Shown: positions 1-8,822, counted from the first letter of the stretch. The stretch: DNA of 39,887 nt from Prevotellaceae bacterium UBA4359 (GCA_002393555.1 DGSP01000072.1:1-39887); one strand, 5' to 3'. The notes: generated from the letters alone by a model not told the origin. Program-made: numbers and translations.

Positions 1-34
1 AACAAATAAAAACTCAAATTTCGGATATATTTTT

Positions 35-159
35 ACAACGGATTGCACGGATTATACGGATTTTTCGTCGCAAGAGGCGACGATGGCAGGATGCAGAACA
101 ATCCGAATGGCTGGAGCCGCCGAGGCTCAAAAATCCGTATAATCCGTGCAATCCGTTGT
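35..159. repeat. 31-bp perfect inverted repeat, 63-base loop
   Basis: Arms at 35-65 and 129-159 are exact reverse complements (core GGATTGCACGGATTATACGG). They could form a long hairpin at the end of whatever gene lies left of the window, or they may be one copy of a dispersed Bacteroidales intergenic repeat. No convincing gene overlaps it; the short frame at 43-303 is the repeat read as protein. Confidence 0.85.
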
Positions 160-271
160 GGAAAAACACTTCCGAAAGTTAAATTATTAATTGTTAATTG
201 TCAAACTTGTTGGTTGCCGCTTGCGGCTCTGTGTCCTATTCTCTCCGCATGGTTTTGTGAAACTTCGTGTA

Positions 272-299
272 ATTGGCTACGCCGAGTTAAAGGTTCGTG
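272..299 (+). repeat. Dispersed 28-bp repeat, copy A
   Basis: The stretch containing ATTGGCTACGCCGAG and AAAGGTTCGTG recurs in reverse orientation at 2262-2289 with one mismatch. The two copies bracket the first gene of the cluster and its promoter. The short GC-rich words CTTGCGGCTCTG and CTCCGCATGG nearby also occur near the second copy, so the repeated element is probably longer and degenerate. Confidence 0.8.
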
Positions 300-336
300 T
301 TGAAATGTACACGTGCCAGAGATGAGCGGTTGGTGC

Positions 337-345
337 TACGTTTGC
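337..345 (+). promoter_or_regulatory. Isolated -7-like box TACGTTTGC
   Basis: This matches the Bacteroidetes -7 consensus TAnnTTTGC, but no TTG or TTTG sits about 20 bases upstream. A hairpin follows at 356-394. It may be chance or a weak secondary promoter. Confidence 0.25.
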
Positions 346-355
346 AGATAGTCAT

Positions 356-394
356 AAAAGGAAAAACATGTTAAACTTTCCAAATTTTCCTTTT
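356..394. terminator. Hairpin AAAAGGAAAA / TTTTCCTTTT
   Basis: A 10-base A/G-rich arm at 356-365 is complementary to 385-394, with a 19-base loop. The right arm runs on into a T-rich stretch, so it could act as a terminator for transcription entering from the left. The stem is AT-rich and not strong. Confidence 0.3.
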
Positions 395-493
395 TTGGAG
401 GTTTTCTATTTTTCGATATTACATAAACTATGTACAGTATTGGGAATAATTAAGTTAAATTTTGTTAATAGGGGGGGTAAAAAATGGTGACGT

Positions 494-527
494 ATTGATT
501 TTCAAAGAGAAAATGCATTATCTTTGC
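494..527 (+). promoter_or_regulatory. Bacteroidetes-type promoter of the fimbrial cluster
   Basis: The -33 element TTG lies at 495-497 and the -7 element TATCTTTGC at 519-527, 21 bases apart, a good fit to the Bacteroidetes primary sigma factor consensus. Transcription would start near 533, leaving an untranslated leader of about 70-100 bases before the first gene. A G7 run at 471-477 lies just upstream of the -33 element. Confidence 0.75.
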
Positions 528-606
528 GAACTAAACTTTGTAGTGAGATATTGTTTTATTGTGCTGAGTAAACCAGAAAGGCAGGGGAGAGTGACAAACA
601 AAGAAG

Positions 607-2187
607 TTGAAAACTAAAAATAGAAGAGTTGTGAACAAGGATTTGGAGAACATAAAGAAAGCCGTATTGTTGGTGGTTCTGCTTTGCCTCTTCGGCAAGG
701 TGAGTGCGCAGCGTGACGTGGCTGTGCGCAACAATCTGGTCTATGACGTTTCGCTCACACCGAATCTGGGTGTGGATGTGCGCGTGGCAGAACACTGGAC
801 CCTCGGTATCACCGGCGGCTACCGTCCTTGGCCCACCGACGACAACAAAACCCGCAAGTGGCGTCACCTCCTCATCGCGCCCGAACTGCGCTGGTGGCCC
901 GACTCCACCTTCCACAAAGGCTATTGGGGACTCAACCTCATCTACAGCCACTACAACGTGGGCAACGTCAAGTTCCCCTTCGGCATGTACAAGGCCGTGC
1001 GCCACAACCGTCTGGAAGGCGACCTGGCCGCCATCGGACTCTTCTACGGACGCTCTTGGCGGCTCAACCGCTGGTTCCGCATGGAAGGCGAACTCGGCAT
1101 GGCCGTCGGCTATGCCTGGGCCAAACGCTACGACTGCGCCCACTGCGGCTCCTATCTGGGACGCGACAACAAACCCTTCCTCATCCCCAAAGTCACCCTC
1201 AACATCGTCTATCAGAAAGTGGGCAAGAAACCCGTGCAACCCATCGTCACACCCATCGACACCATCGCACCCCCTCCCCCACCGCCTGCGTTCGCCTTCC
1301 ACCCCGTGGCCGACAACACAGGCCGCGCCGGCATCTTGCAGAAAGACAACCCCGTGCTGGCCCACATCTCACAATACCGACCCTATGACCGCACACGCGT
1401 GTTGCGCAAAGAGAAAGGCGCACTCTACGTACACTTCCCGCTCGACAAGAGCATCCTCCTCCACGACTTCCGCCAGAACGCACCCACGCTCGACCGCATC
1501 GTCAGCATCACCCGTCAGGTCATGGCCGACACCACCAGTTCTGTGCAGCGCATTCAGATTGTGGGACTCGCCTCCATCGAGGGTGGCGTAGCACACAACG
1601 AGCAACTCTCAGCCGACCGCGCCCAGGCACTCAAGCAATACGTGCAGCAACAAGTGCCACAAGCCACCGATGCCCTCTTCGACGTGGCGAGCGGAGGCGA
1701 GGCATGGGCTGAACTGCGCGACCAAATCAACGACGTCATCGGCGAGATGACCGCCAGCGGCACCGAAGCCGACGGCAAGCGCCTGGCCTCCCTGCGCCAG
1801 GCCCTTGTCCTCATCGACAGCGAGGCCGACCTCACCCGCCGCGAGCAGCGGTTGCGCAACCTCGACCAGGGCCGCACCTTCGCCTACATCAAGCAGCACC
1901 TGCTGGCCGACCAGCGCAATTCGGGCTACCTGCGCATCTACTACGACTACGTGCCCGACACCGCTGCTGCCACCATCAACCAGGCCTCCCAACTCCTGCA
2001 GCAGGAACGTTATGCCGAGGCACTCACCCTCCTTCAAGGTGTGAAGAATGACCCACGCGCGTGGAACGCTCTGGGCGTTGCCCTCTGGCACACGGGCAAT
2101 CGCTCCGCCGCTCTGGATAGTTTCCGTCAGGCTGCCCAGCAAGGCAATGCCGATGCAAAGGAGAACCTGCGGATGCTAAATAAATAA
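607..2187 (+). CDS. DUF3575 / OmpA-like / TPR outer-membrane protein
   Basis: A 526-residue exported protein, probably an outer-membrane or periplasmic partner of the fimbriae. A hydrophobic signal segment (residues about 18-34, ending VSAQ) is followed by a beta-rich DUF3575-type region (about 36-205), a proline run (222-227), an OmpA-like stretch (about 270-350, with NEQLSADRAQALKQYV), and a C-terminal TPR-like region (about 455-526, with RAWNALGVALWHTGNRSAALDSF). DUF3575 and DUF3868 proteins usually head Bacteroidales fimbrial loci; here a DUF3575 barrel seems joined to a DUF3868-type rear half. There is no in-frame ATG: a stop at 592 leaves TTG 607, GTG 631 or TTG 643, so the start is uncertain. 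A good promoter lies 80 bases upstream. Domain names are from recall of the families, not from a search. Confidence 0.85.
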   Translation: MKTKNRRVVNKDLENIKKAVLLVVLLCLFGKVSAQRDVAVRNNLVYDVSLTPNLGVDVRVAEHWTLGITGGYRPWPTDDNKTRKWRHLLIAPELRWWPDSTFHKGYWGLNLIYSHYNVGNVKFPFGMYKAVRHNRLEGDLAAIGLFYGRSWRLNRWFRMEGELGMAVGYAWAKRYDCAHCGSYLGRDNKPFLIPKVTLNIVYQKVGKKPVQPIVTPIDTIAPPPPPPAFAFHPVADNTGRAGILQKDNPVLAHISQYRPYDRTRVLRKEKGALYVHFPLDKSILLHDFRQNAPTLDRIVSITRQVMADTTSSVQRIQIVGLASIEGGVAHNEQLSADRAQALKQYVQQQVPQATDALFDVASGGEAWAELRDQINDVIGEMTASGTEADGKRLASLRQALVLIDSEADLTRREQRLRNLDQGRTFAYIKQHLLADQRNSGYLRIYYDYVPDTAAATINQASQLLQQERYAEALTLLQGVKNDPRAWNALGVALWHTGNRSAALDSFRQAAQQGNADAKENLRMLNK

Positions 2188-2447
2188 TGATTATAGAAAA
2201 CCAGAGATTAACAAAACAAGAAGATATAAGCACATCAATTGTATAAGACGAACACAAATAGCACGAACCTTTAGCTCGGCGTAGCCAATCCGCACAAATG
2301 AGCCTTGCGGCTCTGCCATGCGGAGGAGGAGCAAAGAACCCCGCACGATTCCATTCGTGACAATTCGTGGAATTTGTGTTCGGAAAAAGAGATTAACAAA
2401 ATTAGCGAGATAAGAAAATTATTATTAATAAATAAAAAAAGAAGCTT
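2188..2447. other. 260-base intergenic region, no gene
   Basis: It holds an imperfect inverted repeat (2249-2268 with 2362-2382, ends CGAACACAAAT / ATTTGTGTTCG) around the reversed copy of the 28-bp dispersed repeat at 2262-2289. The last 45 bases are an A/T-rich leader in front of the fimbrillin. I found no TAnnTTTGC box, so the fimbrillin may be read from the promoter at 494-527 or from an unrecognised one. Confidence 0.6.
2262..2289 (-). repeat. Dispersed 28-bp repeat, copy B (inverted)
   Basis: It is the reverse complement of 272-299 with one mismatch. It lies inside a larger imperfect palindrome (2249-2382). Confidence 0.8.
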
Positions 2448-4661
2448 ATGAAAAAGAACTTCAAGTATGTTTGGCTGGGAGCGATAGCACTCACAGGCGC
2501 AATGGGATTCACTGCTTGCTCGACTGACAACGATGTGGCAGAAACCATTTCTAATAACAATTCGAACACAAAAGAGATTCCTGTGAACTTTGTGTTCAAT
2601 GTAGCTACAAGCAACGGCACCCGTATGTCGTCTGCCAACACGCAGGCAGCTCTCACAGAAACCTTCCGTGGCATCAATACTGCTACGCTGATGACATTCT
2701 CGCAGAAAAACGGAACTAATCTGAACGATGGTAAGAGTCTGGCTGCAGCCGCCACTGCTGCCAAGAGCTACGATTTTGGTACTGTTTTGGGTGCAGGTGC
2801 CCTTGATCCTGACGGCGATGGCTCTTCTGCTCCAAAGTCACGTCGTGTCCTCGAACTGTCGTTGCCTTCAGAGACTAACACATTGCTCTTCTGGGGTAAG
2901 GCCATCAAGACCGGCACCAGCCAGCAGCAAGGATCTGTGACTTGGAATATCAACAAAGATCTGAGCCAGATTTCATTTACTGCCGACAGACGTATTCCTG
3001 CTGGCTCTGGTGCAGGTGGTGAAGATGCCTACTTTCAGAATGAGAAATTGATTGCTGCTCTTCTTACCAAACTTGTTGACTCAAGGGCTGATTACACTGT
3101 CAGTTATGGTGGAACGAGCTACTCTGTAACGAATTTCGGCTGGAAAGACTATGTTACAATGGAAGGCACCACAATCAAAAGAAAAGAAACTCTCACGTGG
3201 GGTGGCGAATCCCACGACATCACTCCGCTGGGTGAAATCATGGCAGACGCCTTCATTGCGATGAATACCTTCTATTCTGGTGAGACCCGTGCCGGATCAG
3301 GTCCTGCAGTAGCAAAGACGCTTGGCGACCTGTATGATGTGCTCCAGTCTGTGGCTGGTGCTAATCCGACCTCTGGCGGTGAAGCCCTTACCAAGGCTGT
3401 GGCAGGAGCATTGCAAAGTACGATTGGCAATATGATAGACACGAGTGGTAAAACATGGAAGACTGAATTGTCTGGTTTGAAAACTTTGTCAGGCCTTGCC
3501 TCCACTGAAACAAATCTTGTAACAGAAGATCTCAACAATTTCCCACATATCTCATTCAACGTACCTCAGGGTGCTACGGTTTTGCAAATTACGATTGAAA
3601 ACTCAGCAAGTGATGCTGACAGGACCTTCACCTATTCATATAATAATTCAATTCCCGCATACGCTATGGATGGTGATGTGACTTCTACTTTCAATCCCAT
3701 CAACTACCGCTATCCCGTAGAGCTTTGCTATTTCGGCAACAGCCCTATTCGTGTATCAAACACACCACATGAAACTAATAATTATCCCGATGGAGTGACA
3801 AACTGGGATACTGATGGCAGTTGGGCTTCAGACTGGACAAAAAACAGCCACGTGTACTCAACCACCCGCAGCGTTGCCATGCAGCAGAACATCAATTACG
3901 GTACAGCTCTGCTCAAAACCACCGTTCGTTATGGTGCAAGTGTCCTCAATGATAACAACCATAATATTCAGAATACTCGTAGAAATGTGGACGAACCAAA
4001 CAACACCATTACTGTATCAGCAGGTACTTTCACCCTGACGGGAGTCCTGATTGGTGGCGTAGAGCCGGAAGTGGGATGGAACTACATTGCCAAGGCCACA
4101 AACCCCAAGTTCTCTTCATACATCTATGACAATGACCTGCCCAACGTGTCTATTCCTACTTATAATAGTAATGCGGAAACTGGCAAGAGTACTCCTAACT
4201 ACACCTTGGTATGGGACAACTGGAATGTTGCTTCGCAAGGTAATAAGCAGAATGTTGTTTACATTGCTCTTGAGTTTGTCAACAACTCAGGAAAGGATTT
4301 CTGGGGTATGCACAACCTCATCCGTAACGGGCAGACATTCTATATCACTGGTAAGCTGGATCCAGATGCTGGTCTTAGCGAGACTGACCGTAGCGCAGGC
4401 ATCACATGGCCTGGAACTGGAACAACAGGTTCGCCCTATGCCCTGCCTCCTTATGCGGCTGATGGCAGCACCATTCAGGAGCGTCGCATTTTCATTCAGG
4501 ACTATATGACTACTGCCGACTTTGTGATTGGAGAAAACTCTCTGCAGGCTGCACTTGTCGATGTTCCAGACCTTCGTTCTTCGCAGATTTCACTCGGTTT
4601 GAGTGTAGATTTGAAGTGGCAGACAGGTCTTAACTTTAGTGAAGTTATTCTCGGTCAGTAA
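2448..4661 (+). CDS. Major-type fimbrillin lipoprotein (FimA/Mfa1-like)
   Basis: A 737-residue pilin precursor. The signal peptide ends in the lipobox FTAC with the lipid-bearing Cys at residue 24, as in Bacteroidales type V pilins, which are lipidated, moved to the outer membrane and then trimmed for strand-exchange assembly. The C-terminal third shares an order of motifs with the gene at 5834-7597: YPVELCYFGNSPIRVSN, a GVLIGG strand, ALEFVNNSGKDFWG, then RRIFIQDYMTTADF and a final strand ending SEVILGQ. At 737 residues it is long for a FimA/Mfa1 shaft protein (commonly 350-600). ATG 2448 follows an A-rich leader. A strong hairpin sits directly downstream, fitting a highly expressed first pilin with attenuated read-through. 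Shaft function is inferred from position and family. Confidence 0.85.
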   Translation: MKKNFKYVWLGAIALTGAMGFTACSTDNDVAETISNNNSNTKEIPVNFVFNVATSNGTRMSSANTQAALTETFRGINTATLMTFSQKNGTNLNDGKSLAAAATAAKSYDFGTVLGAGALDPDGDGSSAPKSRRVLELSLPSETNTLLFWGKAIKTGTSQQQGSVTWNINKDLSQISFTADRRIPAGSGAGGEDAYFQNEKLIAALLTKLVDSRADYTVSYGGTSYSVTNFGWKDYVTMEGTTIKRKETLTWGGESHDITPLGEIMADAFIAMNTFYSGETRAGSGPAVAKTLGDLYDVLQSVAGANPTSGGEALTKAVAGALQSTIGNMIDTSGKTWKTELSGLKTLSGLASTETNLVTEDLNNFPHISFNVPQGATVLQITIENSASDADRTFTYSYNNSIPAYAMDGDVTSTFNPINYRYPVELCYFGNSPIRVSNTPHETNNYPDGVTNWDTDGSWASDWTKNSHVYSTTRSVAMQQNINYGTALLKTTVRYGASVLNDNNHNIQNTRRNVDEPNNTITVSAGTFTLTGVLIGGVEPEVGWNYIAKATNPKFSSYIYDNDLPNVSIPTYNSNAETGKSTPNYTLVWDNWNVASQGNKQNVVYIALEFVNNSGKDFWGMHNLIRNGQTFYITGKLDPDAGLSETDRSAGITWPGTGTTGSPYALPPYAADGSTIQERRIFIQDYMTTADFVIGENSLQAALVDVPDLRSSQISLGLSVDLKWQTGLNFSEVILGQ

Positions 4662-4676
4662 TCAGCTGAACTTTAC

Positions 4677-4713
4677 TAGTTGGGAATGCACCTTGCTTGT
4701 GCATTCCCAACTA
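4677..4713 (+). terminator. Strong hairpin after the first fimbrillin
   Basis: A perfect 15-bp stem (arms 4677-4691 and 4699-4713, core TTGGGAATGCAC) closes a 7-base loop and is followed by AT-rich sequence without a long T run. It lies 15 bases after the fimbrillin stop. It may be a partial terminator or an mRNA-stabilising 3' hairpin that sets a high pilin-to-anchor ratio. Confidence 0.75.
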
Positions 4714-4761
4714 TACATTATTTAATTATAAATATAGAAAGAACATCGTAGAAAAGACGTG

Positions 4762-5769
4762 ATGAAAGGTTTTGTGAGACATGGGATGATAGGGTTGGCT
4801 TGCCTGTTGGTCATGATGACGCAGGTGGGCTGCAGCACCATTGACGATGACCTCTCCGACTGCCCTCCCGAAGGTAACGACTACGAAATGGTCTATGAGT
4901 TGCAGTTGGTGACGGACATCACTATGGAGTTGCGGGCGCAGCTGACCACGCAGACGGAACAGCAGGTGGCAGATGCCTTGTACAACCACCTGACAAATGT
5001 CTTTACCGCCTATGCCCAAGACATTGACCTGTCTTTCTATGATGTGGATGAAGAACGCGAACTCCTTCACCACGAGTCGCACGATATGAACGGCACCGAA
5101 AAGAGCTATTCGCTCTATCTGCCTAAACATCAGTATCGTCATCTCGCCTTGGCCAATCTGGAGGACAATTCGTGGGTGAAGAAGGAAGGTGGAGAACAGA
5201 GTTCGACACTGACGCTTCAGCAGAAAAAGGCGGAAACAGTGGAGTCGCACGAAACGGGACTCTTCACCGCACGAACCGACATGGATGTGAAGGAAGGGGA
5301 GGATCAGACTTTCCACGTGAATCTCTTCATGGCGAACAGTGCTGCCGCCCTGGTCATCGACCCACGTGGTCAGCAGGTCAAGAAGGTGGAAGTGTTCAGC
5401 ACGGGTTTTGCCACGGGCTTCAACGTGAACGACTCAACCTACACGTTTGCCGAGAAAGACCCTCTCGTGCGCACCAAGTCTGTAGCAACGGGCACTGACC
5501 AGCTCTGCTTCTGCTCTGTCAACTTCCCCTCGCGCACGGAGGCCGAGGGCGACAAGGCACTGTGGGAGTTCCGTGTCTATGTGACGCTGGACGATGATAG
5601 TGTGACGGAAACGGTGTTGAGCGTTTATGAACCCTTGAAACCTGGCGAACTGAAAATCGTGAAAGCCTATCTGGACGAGGATGGCGTTGCACATCCCACT
5701 GATTCAAAGGTGGGCGTGAGTGTGACCCTCGACTGGAGCGATGGCGGACACTATGAACAGGAGCTGTGA
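4762..5769 (+). CDS. FimB/Mfa2-type fimbrial anchor lipoprotein
   Basis: A 335-residue lipoprotein. The signal peptide ends QVGC with Cys at residue 24. The motif DDDLSDCP just after the cleavage site and the later pattern FYDVDEERELL, HLALANLEDN and CSVNFPSR resemble the FimB/Mfa2 family, the outer-membrane anchors that cap the base of the fimbria and limit its length. The position right after the first fimbrillin is the usual mfa1-mfa2 order. A GTG at 4759 is adjacent in frame; ATG 4762 is preferred because it gives the usual MKGF start. The hairpin at 4677-4713 separates it from the fimbrillin, which would allow lower expression than the shaft subunit. The family call is from recall; sequence identity was not measured. 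Confidence 0.8.
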   Translation: MKGFVRHGMIGLACLLVMMTQVGCSTIDDDLSDCPPEGNDYEMVYELQLVTDITMELRAQLTTQTEQQVADALYNHLTNVFTAYAQDIDLSFYDVDEERELLHHESHDMNGTEKSYSLYLPKHQYRHLALANLEDNSWVKKEGGEQSSTLTLQQKKAETVESHETGLFTARTDMDVKEGEDQTFHVNLFMANSAAALVIDPRGQQVKKVEVFSTGFATGFNVNDSTYTFAEKDPLVRTKSVATGTDQLCFCSVNFPSRTEAEGDKALWEFRVYVTLDDDSVTETVLSVYEPLKPGELKIVKAYLDEDGVAHPTDSKVGVSVTLDWSDGGHYEQEL

Positions 5770-5833
5770 GGTGATTCCTGTACGGTTTTTGTGGTTATGA
5801 GATTTTGTGGTGATAAGGTTAAACTGAACGGAT

Positions 5834-7597
5834 TTGCTTTTGAAGTGTGAGAAATACATAGGACTATTGCTGGCTGTGGTTGGACTGACGGCTTGTCAGG
5901 ACAGCGATGAGGCTGCTTATGGTGACGAGAAGGTAATTGTTGATTTAGCCTTCTCTTTGTCAAGTAGGGCTCAGCAGCCGACACGCATGACGGACGCTGC
6001 GGTGCAGACCCAGGCCAGCCAGTATAGAGGTATGGATGCGGTGTCTGTGCTTCCTTTCAACATTGCAGGGGAGCGGGTGACAGTGTCTGACCATCCGAAA
6101 GCCTTCATGGTGGGTACGCTCGGAACGCCCTACGAGAAGACGAATGCCTGGTTCTACCACTATGCTGACTGTCAGTTTGTGGCGGGTACCAATGCGGTGC
6201 TTTTCTATGGTCATGCCACGCTGCCTGATGGCGGTTCCAAGTCTTCCTATGGTTCCCTGCAGGCAATCATGCCTGCCCAGATGCTGCCTGCCGACATCCA
6301 GTTTCGGCCAGACCCCATCGTGGCTTCTTCGACTCCCACTGCGCAAGCCACAGCTCTGGCTGACTATCTGACGTACATCGCTCATGCGGAGGTGACAACG
6401 CCGGACGGGACGGTGGCATGGAAGAATGTGGCGAACCTGGGACTCAAGGCATGCTATCTCAACTTCATCAATCAGCAGAATGTAGGCACAGGACTGATGG
6501 CGGGTTCGTCGGTCAATGTGCGGGTGTATGTCAATGCGCTCTACGAGAGTGTGCAGTCCATGCCTTTCATGGAGGGCTCTACGGAGGCCAAGTTGCAGAC
6601 AGAGATTCTGCGGCGCATCAAGGAAGGAACAGGCGTGGTGTTCGACACGACGACCGAACGGGTGACCAGCTTGGGCACCAACGACGATTATCCTGCTTCC
6701 ATCGGACTGCCTGATGGAGCGGCTGTCCTCCGTTGGGAAGGCAATGCCTTTGTTCCGCAGACGGTGACGACCACGTTGGCTGCCGTCAACACGCTCATCC
6801 GCTATGCCTATCCTGCCGACCTGTACTACTTTGCCAATAGCCGCATCCGCACCTCGAATCAGGATGACCGCGAGCAGTTCTATGGGACACTCGATCAGTG
6901 GGCGAAAGTGCTGGAGAAGTATGAATCTGACAACGGAACGGTGAGTCCCAACACGCAGGCGGTGGCCATCAAGAACTCCATCCAGTATGCGGTGGCGTGT
7001 CTGCAAGTGAAGTTGAACCGAGTGGTAACAACGCAGCTGGCTGATGCCGATGGTACACAGGTGACGGTGGGCACCAAGGCATTTCCTATGACGGCTGTGA
7101 TAGTGGGCGGTCAACGCCCAGTGGGCTTCGACTTCAAGCCCATAGAACCTCTGTCGGATGCCGATGTCTGCTTTGTCTATGATGGCGAGGTGAAGACGAA
7201 TGGTGGCGACTACTATTATCTGAGCACGACCGTGAGCGAGTCAACCCCCACTAACACGCTGGTGTTGCAGAATGCCGATGGCGAGGAAGTGAAGGTGGTG
7301 CTGGAATTTGTGAACAATAGTGACACCGACTTCAAAGGGGTGGATGGCATGATTTACAAGGGGACGAAGTTCTATCTGGTGGGGAGTGTGAAGCCCCAAC
7401 CTGTGGAGGCCAATGCGGATGACTATAAGAAGCGCGTGTTCACTCAAGACTATACGACCACACTGAGCATGACGGTGCAAAGTCTGGCCAAGGCCTATAG
7501 GGTGCTGCCCAATCTCTTGCAGCCCCGACTGGAAATTGGCGTTCTGCTTACGACCCAGTGGGTGCAAGCTGAACCCCAAAATGTGATTTTGGAATAG
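5834..7597 (+). CDS. Second fimbrillin lipoprotein (paralogue of 2448-4661)
   Basis: A 587-residue pilin-like lipoprotein with lipobox LTAC (Cys 21 from TTG 5834, Cys 19 from TTG 5840). Several C-terminal landmarks match the first fimbrillin in the same order: YPADLYYFANSRIRTSN, MTAVIVGG, VVLEFVNNSDTDFKG, KFYLVGSVKPQ, KRVFTQDYTTT and a final strand ending NVILE. It is therefore a diverged duplicate, perhaps a minor or alternative shaft subunit. No in-frame ATG exists after the stop at 5825, so initiation must use TTG 5834 or 5840; 5840 gives a compact signal peptide. An ATG at 5797 is in another frame and closes after 17 codons. The gene is separated from the anchor by 64 bases with no visible promoter. 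Confidence 0.8.
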   Translation: MLLKCEKYIGLLLAVVGLTACQDSDEAAYGDEKVIVDLAFSLSSRAQQPTRMTDAAVQTQASQYRGMDAVSVLPFNIAGERVTVSDHPKAFMVGTLGTPYEKTNAWFYHYADCQFVAGTNAVLFYGHATLPDGGSKSSYGSLQAIMPAQMLPADIQFRPDPIVASSTPTAQATALADYLTYIAHAEVTTPDGTVAWKNVANLGLKACYLNFINQQNVGTGLMAGSSVNVRVYVNALYESVQSMPFMEGSTEAKLQTEILRRIKEGTGVVFDTTTERVTSLGTNDDYPASIGLPDGAAVLRWEGNAFVPQTVTTTLAAVNTLIRYAYPADLYYFANSRIRTSNQDDREQFYGTLDQWAKVLEKYESDNGTVSPNTQAVAIKNSIQYAVACLQVKLNRVVTTQLADADGTQVTVGTKAFPMTAVIVGGQRPVGFDFKPIEPLSDADVCFVYDGEVKTNGGDYYYLSTTVSESTPTNTLVLQNADGEEVKVVLEFVNNSDTDFKGVDGMIYKGTKFYLVGSVKPQPVEANADDYKKRVFTQDYTTTLSMTVQSLAKAYRVLPNLLQPRLEIGVLLTTQWVQAEPQNVILE

Positions 7598-7613
7598 TGG
7601 AGCGTTGAGAAAA

Positions 7614-8783
7614 ATGAAAGGAAGAGATAGACATAGAATGGCATGGTTGATGGGGCCGCTTTTGCTGGTGGCCTGTGTGTTGGCAGCATGCACGGAGGGG
7701 CGTAGTGCTGCTGATGAGGCTGATTCTTGTGTGCTGAGCATTTATGTCTATGCACCGGAGCATCCGCAGCCGACTCGTGCTGACATCGGTACCGTGGATG
7801 CCTGGAATGCTGAGGACGAAATAACGACCCTGCAAATTTGGGTCTTTACACATAGTGGTGGTGATTTGGTGGGCTATCTGTCCACCAGTGAGGTGGAGAA
7901 CTTGAATACCCTGGGAGGCGAGACCTACCAGATGGTGGTGGATGATAACTTTGTGCAGAACAAGCCCGCCGTGGATGTCTATGTGGTGGCTAACATGGCG
8001 ACTGCCACAACGGGTATTACTTTGGGCGAAACCACAACCCCGGCAGAACTGGAGGCCGCAAAGATGGAGCATCGTGACGGCAGCAGTGTTGACCCCTTTG
8101 GCCTGACCACATTGGTTACATCTGTCCCCACAGCGGGACTGCCCATGTCGGGAACCCTGCGCAATCAGCCTGTCTATGGCTCTGCCCCCGTGCTGCGTAT
8201 TGGCACCGAGAACCAGATGGCTACAGCCCGGTTGGTCAGGACCGTGTCAAAGCTTCGTTTCGTGGCGAGCCGTGCCGACCAGATGGATGGGACGTTCCAG
8301 TTGTTGGACATCACGCTGGATGGCGAAAAGATACCCCTGCAGGAATTTGTCTTTCTGACGGAAGACTATACCCAGCGGAACTACCGCATCGGTTCCACCT
8401 ATGAGGAAGACTCCAAGGTGCTGGTGAACTGGAACAGCGATGTGAGAACCAACGAAGACCCCATCGTCTATGCCTATGCGCAAGAAAAGGACGGACAGGA
8501 GTATGAGCAGCTCATCGACAAAGGGGTTCAAGAAGAAAAACTGACTCAAGCAGGCCTTTTCTACTTGCGCGAGACAGATAGAAAACTCACGGGCACCATC
8601 CGCTACAGTGTGGCAGATGTGGAAAAGTCAGCCACCTTCACCATGAGCGATGACGGCGACTTCACCCGTAACCACAGTTGGATTGTCTATGCCTACTACG
8701 GCGCCAACAATCTGAACGTGAACATGGTCGATGTGATGGACTGGCGCACCACTGAGGTTGACCACGAAGTCTATAACTGGTAA
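7614..8783 (+). CDS. Fimbrial minor-subunit lipoprotein
   Basis: A 389-residue lipoprotein with lipobox LAAC (Cys 26). After a short low-complexity stretch it shows a pilin-like beta pattern: CVLSIYVYAPE, ITTLQIWVFTHSGG, VDVYVVANM, LVRTVSKLRFVAS, and a C-terminus rich in aromatic strands (SWIVYAYYGANNLNVNMVDV). This resembles minor or tip components of Bacteroidales fimbriae (Mfa3/FimC-like role) more than a shaft subunit. A TTG at 7605 is in frame, but ATG 7614 gives the better signal peptide. It follows the second fimbrillin by 16 bases, so it is probably in the same transcript. The exact role (tip, adaptor or anchor) cannot be decided from sequence alone. Confidence 0.7.
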   Translation: MKGRDRHRMAWLMGPLLLVACVLAACTEGRSAADEADSCVLSIYVYAPEHPQPTRADIGTVDAWNAEDEITTLQIWVFTHSGGDLVGYLSTSEVENLNTLGGETYQMVVDDNFVQNKPAVDVYVVANMATATTGITLGETTTPAELEAAKMEHRDGSSVDPFGLTTLVTSVPTAGLPMSGTLRNQPVYGSAPVLRIGTENQMATARLVRTVSKLRFVASRADQMDGTFQLLDITLDGEKIPLQEFVFLTEDYTQRNYRIGSTYEEDSKVLVNWNSDVRTNEDPIVYAYAQEKDGQEYEQLIDKGVQEEKLTQAGLFYLRETDRKLTGTIRYSVADVEKSATFTMSDDGDFTRNHSWIVYAYYGANNLNVNMVDVMDWRTTEVDHEVYNW

Positions 8784-8822
8784 CTCCTAACTCTTAACTC
8801 ATAACTTGTAAATCTCAACTCA
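8781..8822 (+). repeat. Six degenerate heptamers (TAACTCN) between two genes
   Basis: The run begins with the TAA stop of the upstream gene at 8781 and continues as six 7-base units, mostly TAACTCN, with the last unit ending in the A of the next start codon at 8822. It replaces the normal A-rich ribosome binding region of the downstream gene. Confidence 0.8.

Noticed and set aside
43..303. 86-codon frame near the left edge
   Set aside because: It reads across the 31-bp inverted repeat and the dispersed repeat; no ribosome binding region or protein-like pattern.
5960..7114. 384-codon open frame on the minus strand
   Set aside because: Antisense to the second fimbrillin; His/Arg-rich shadow with no motif.
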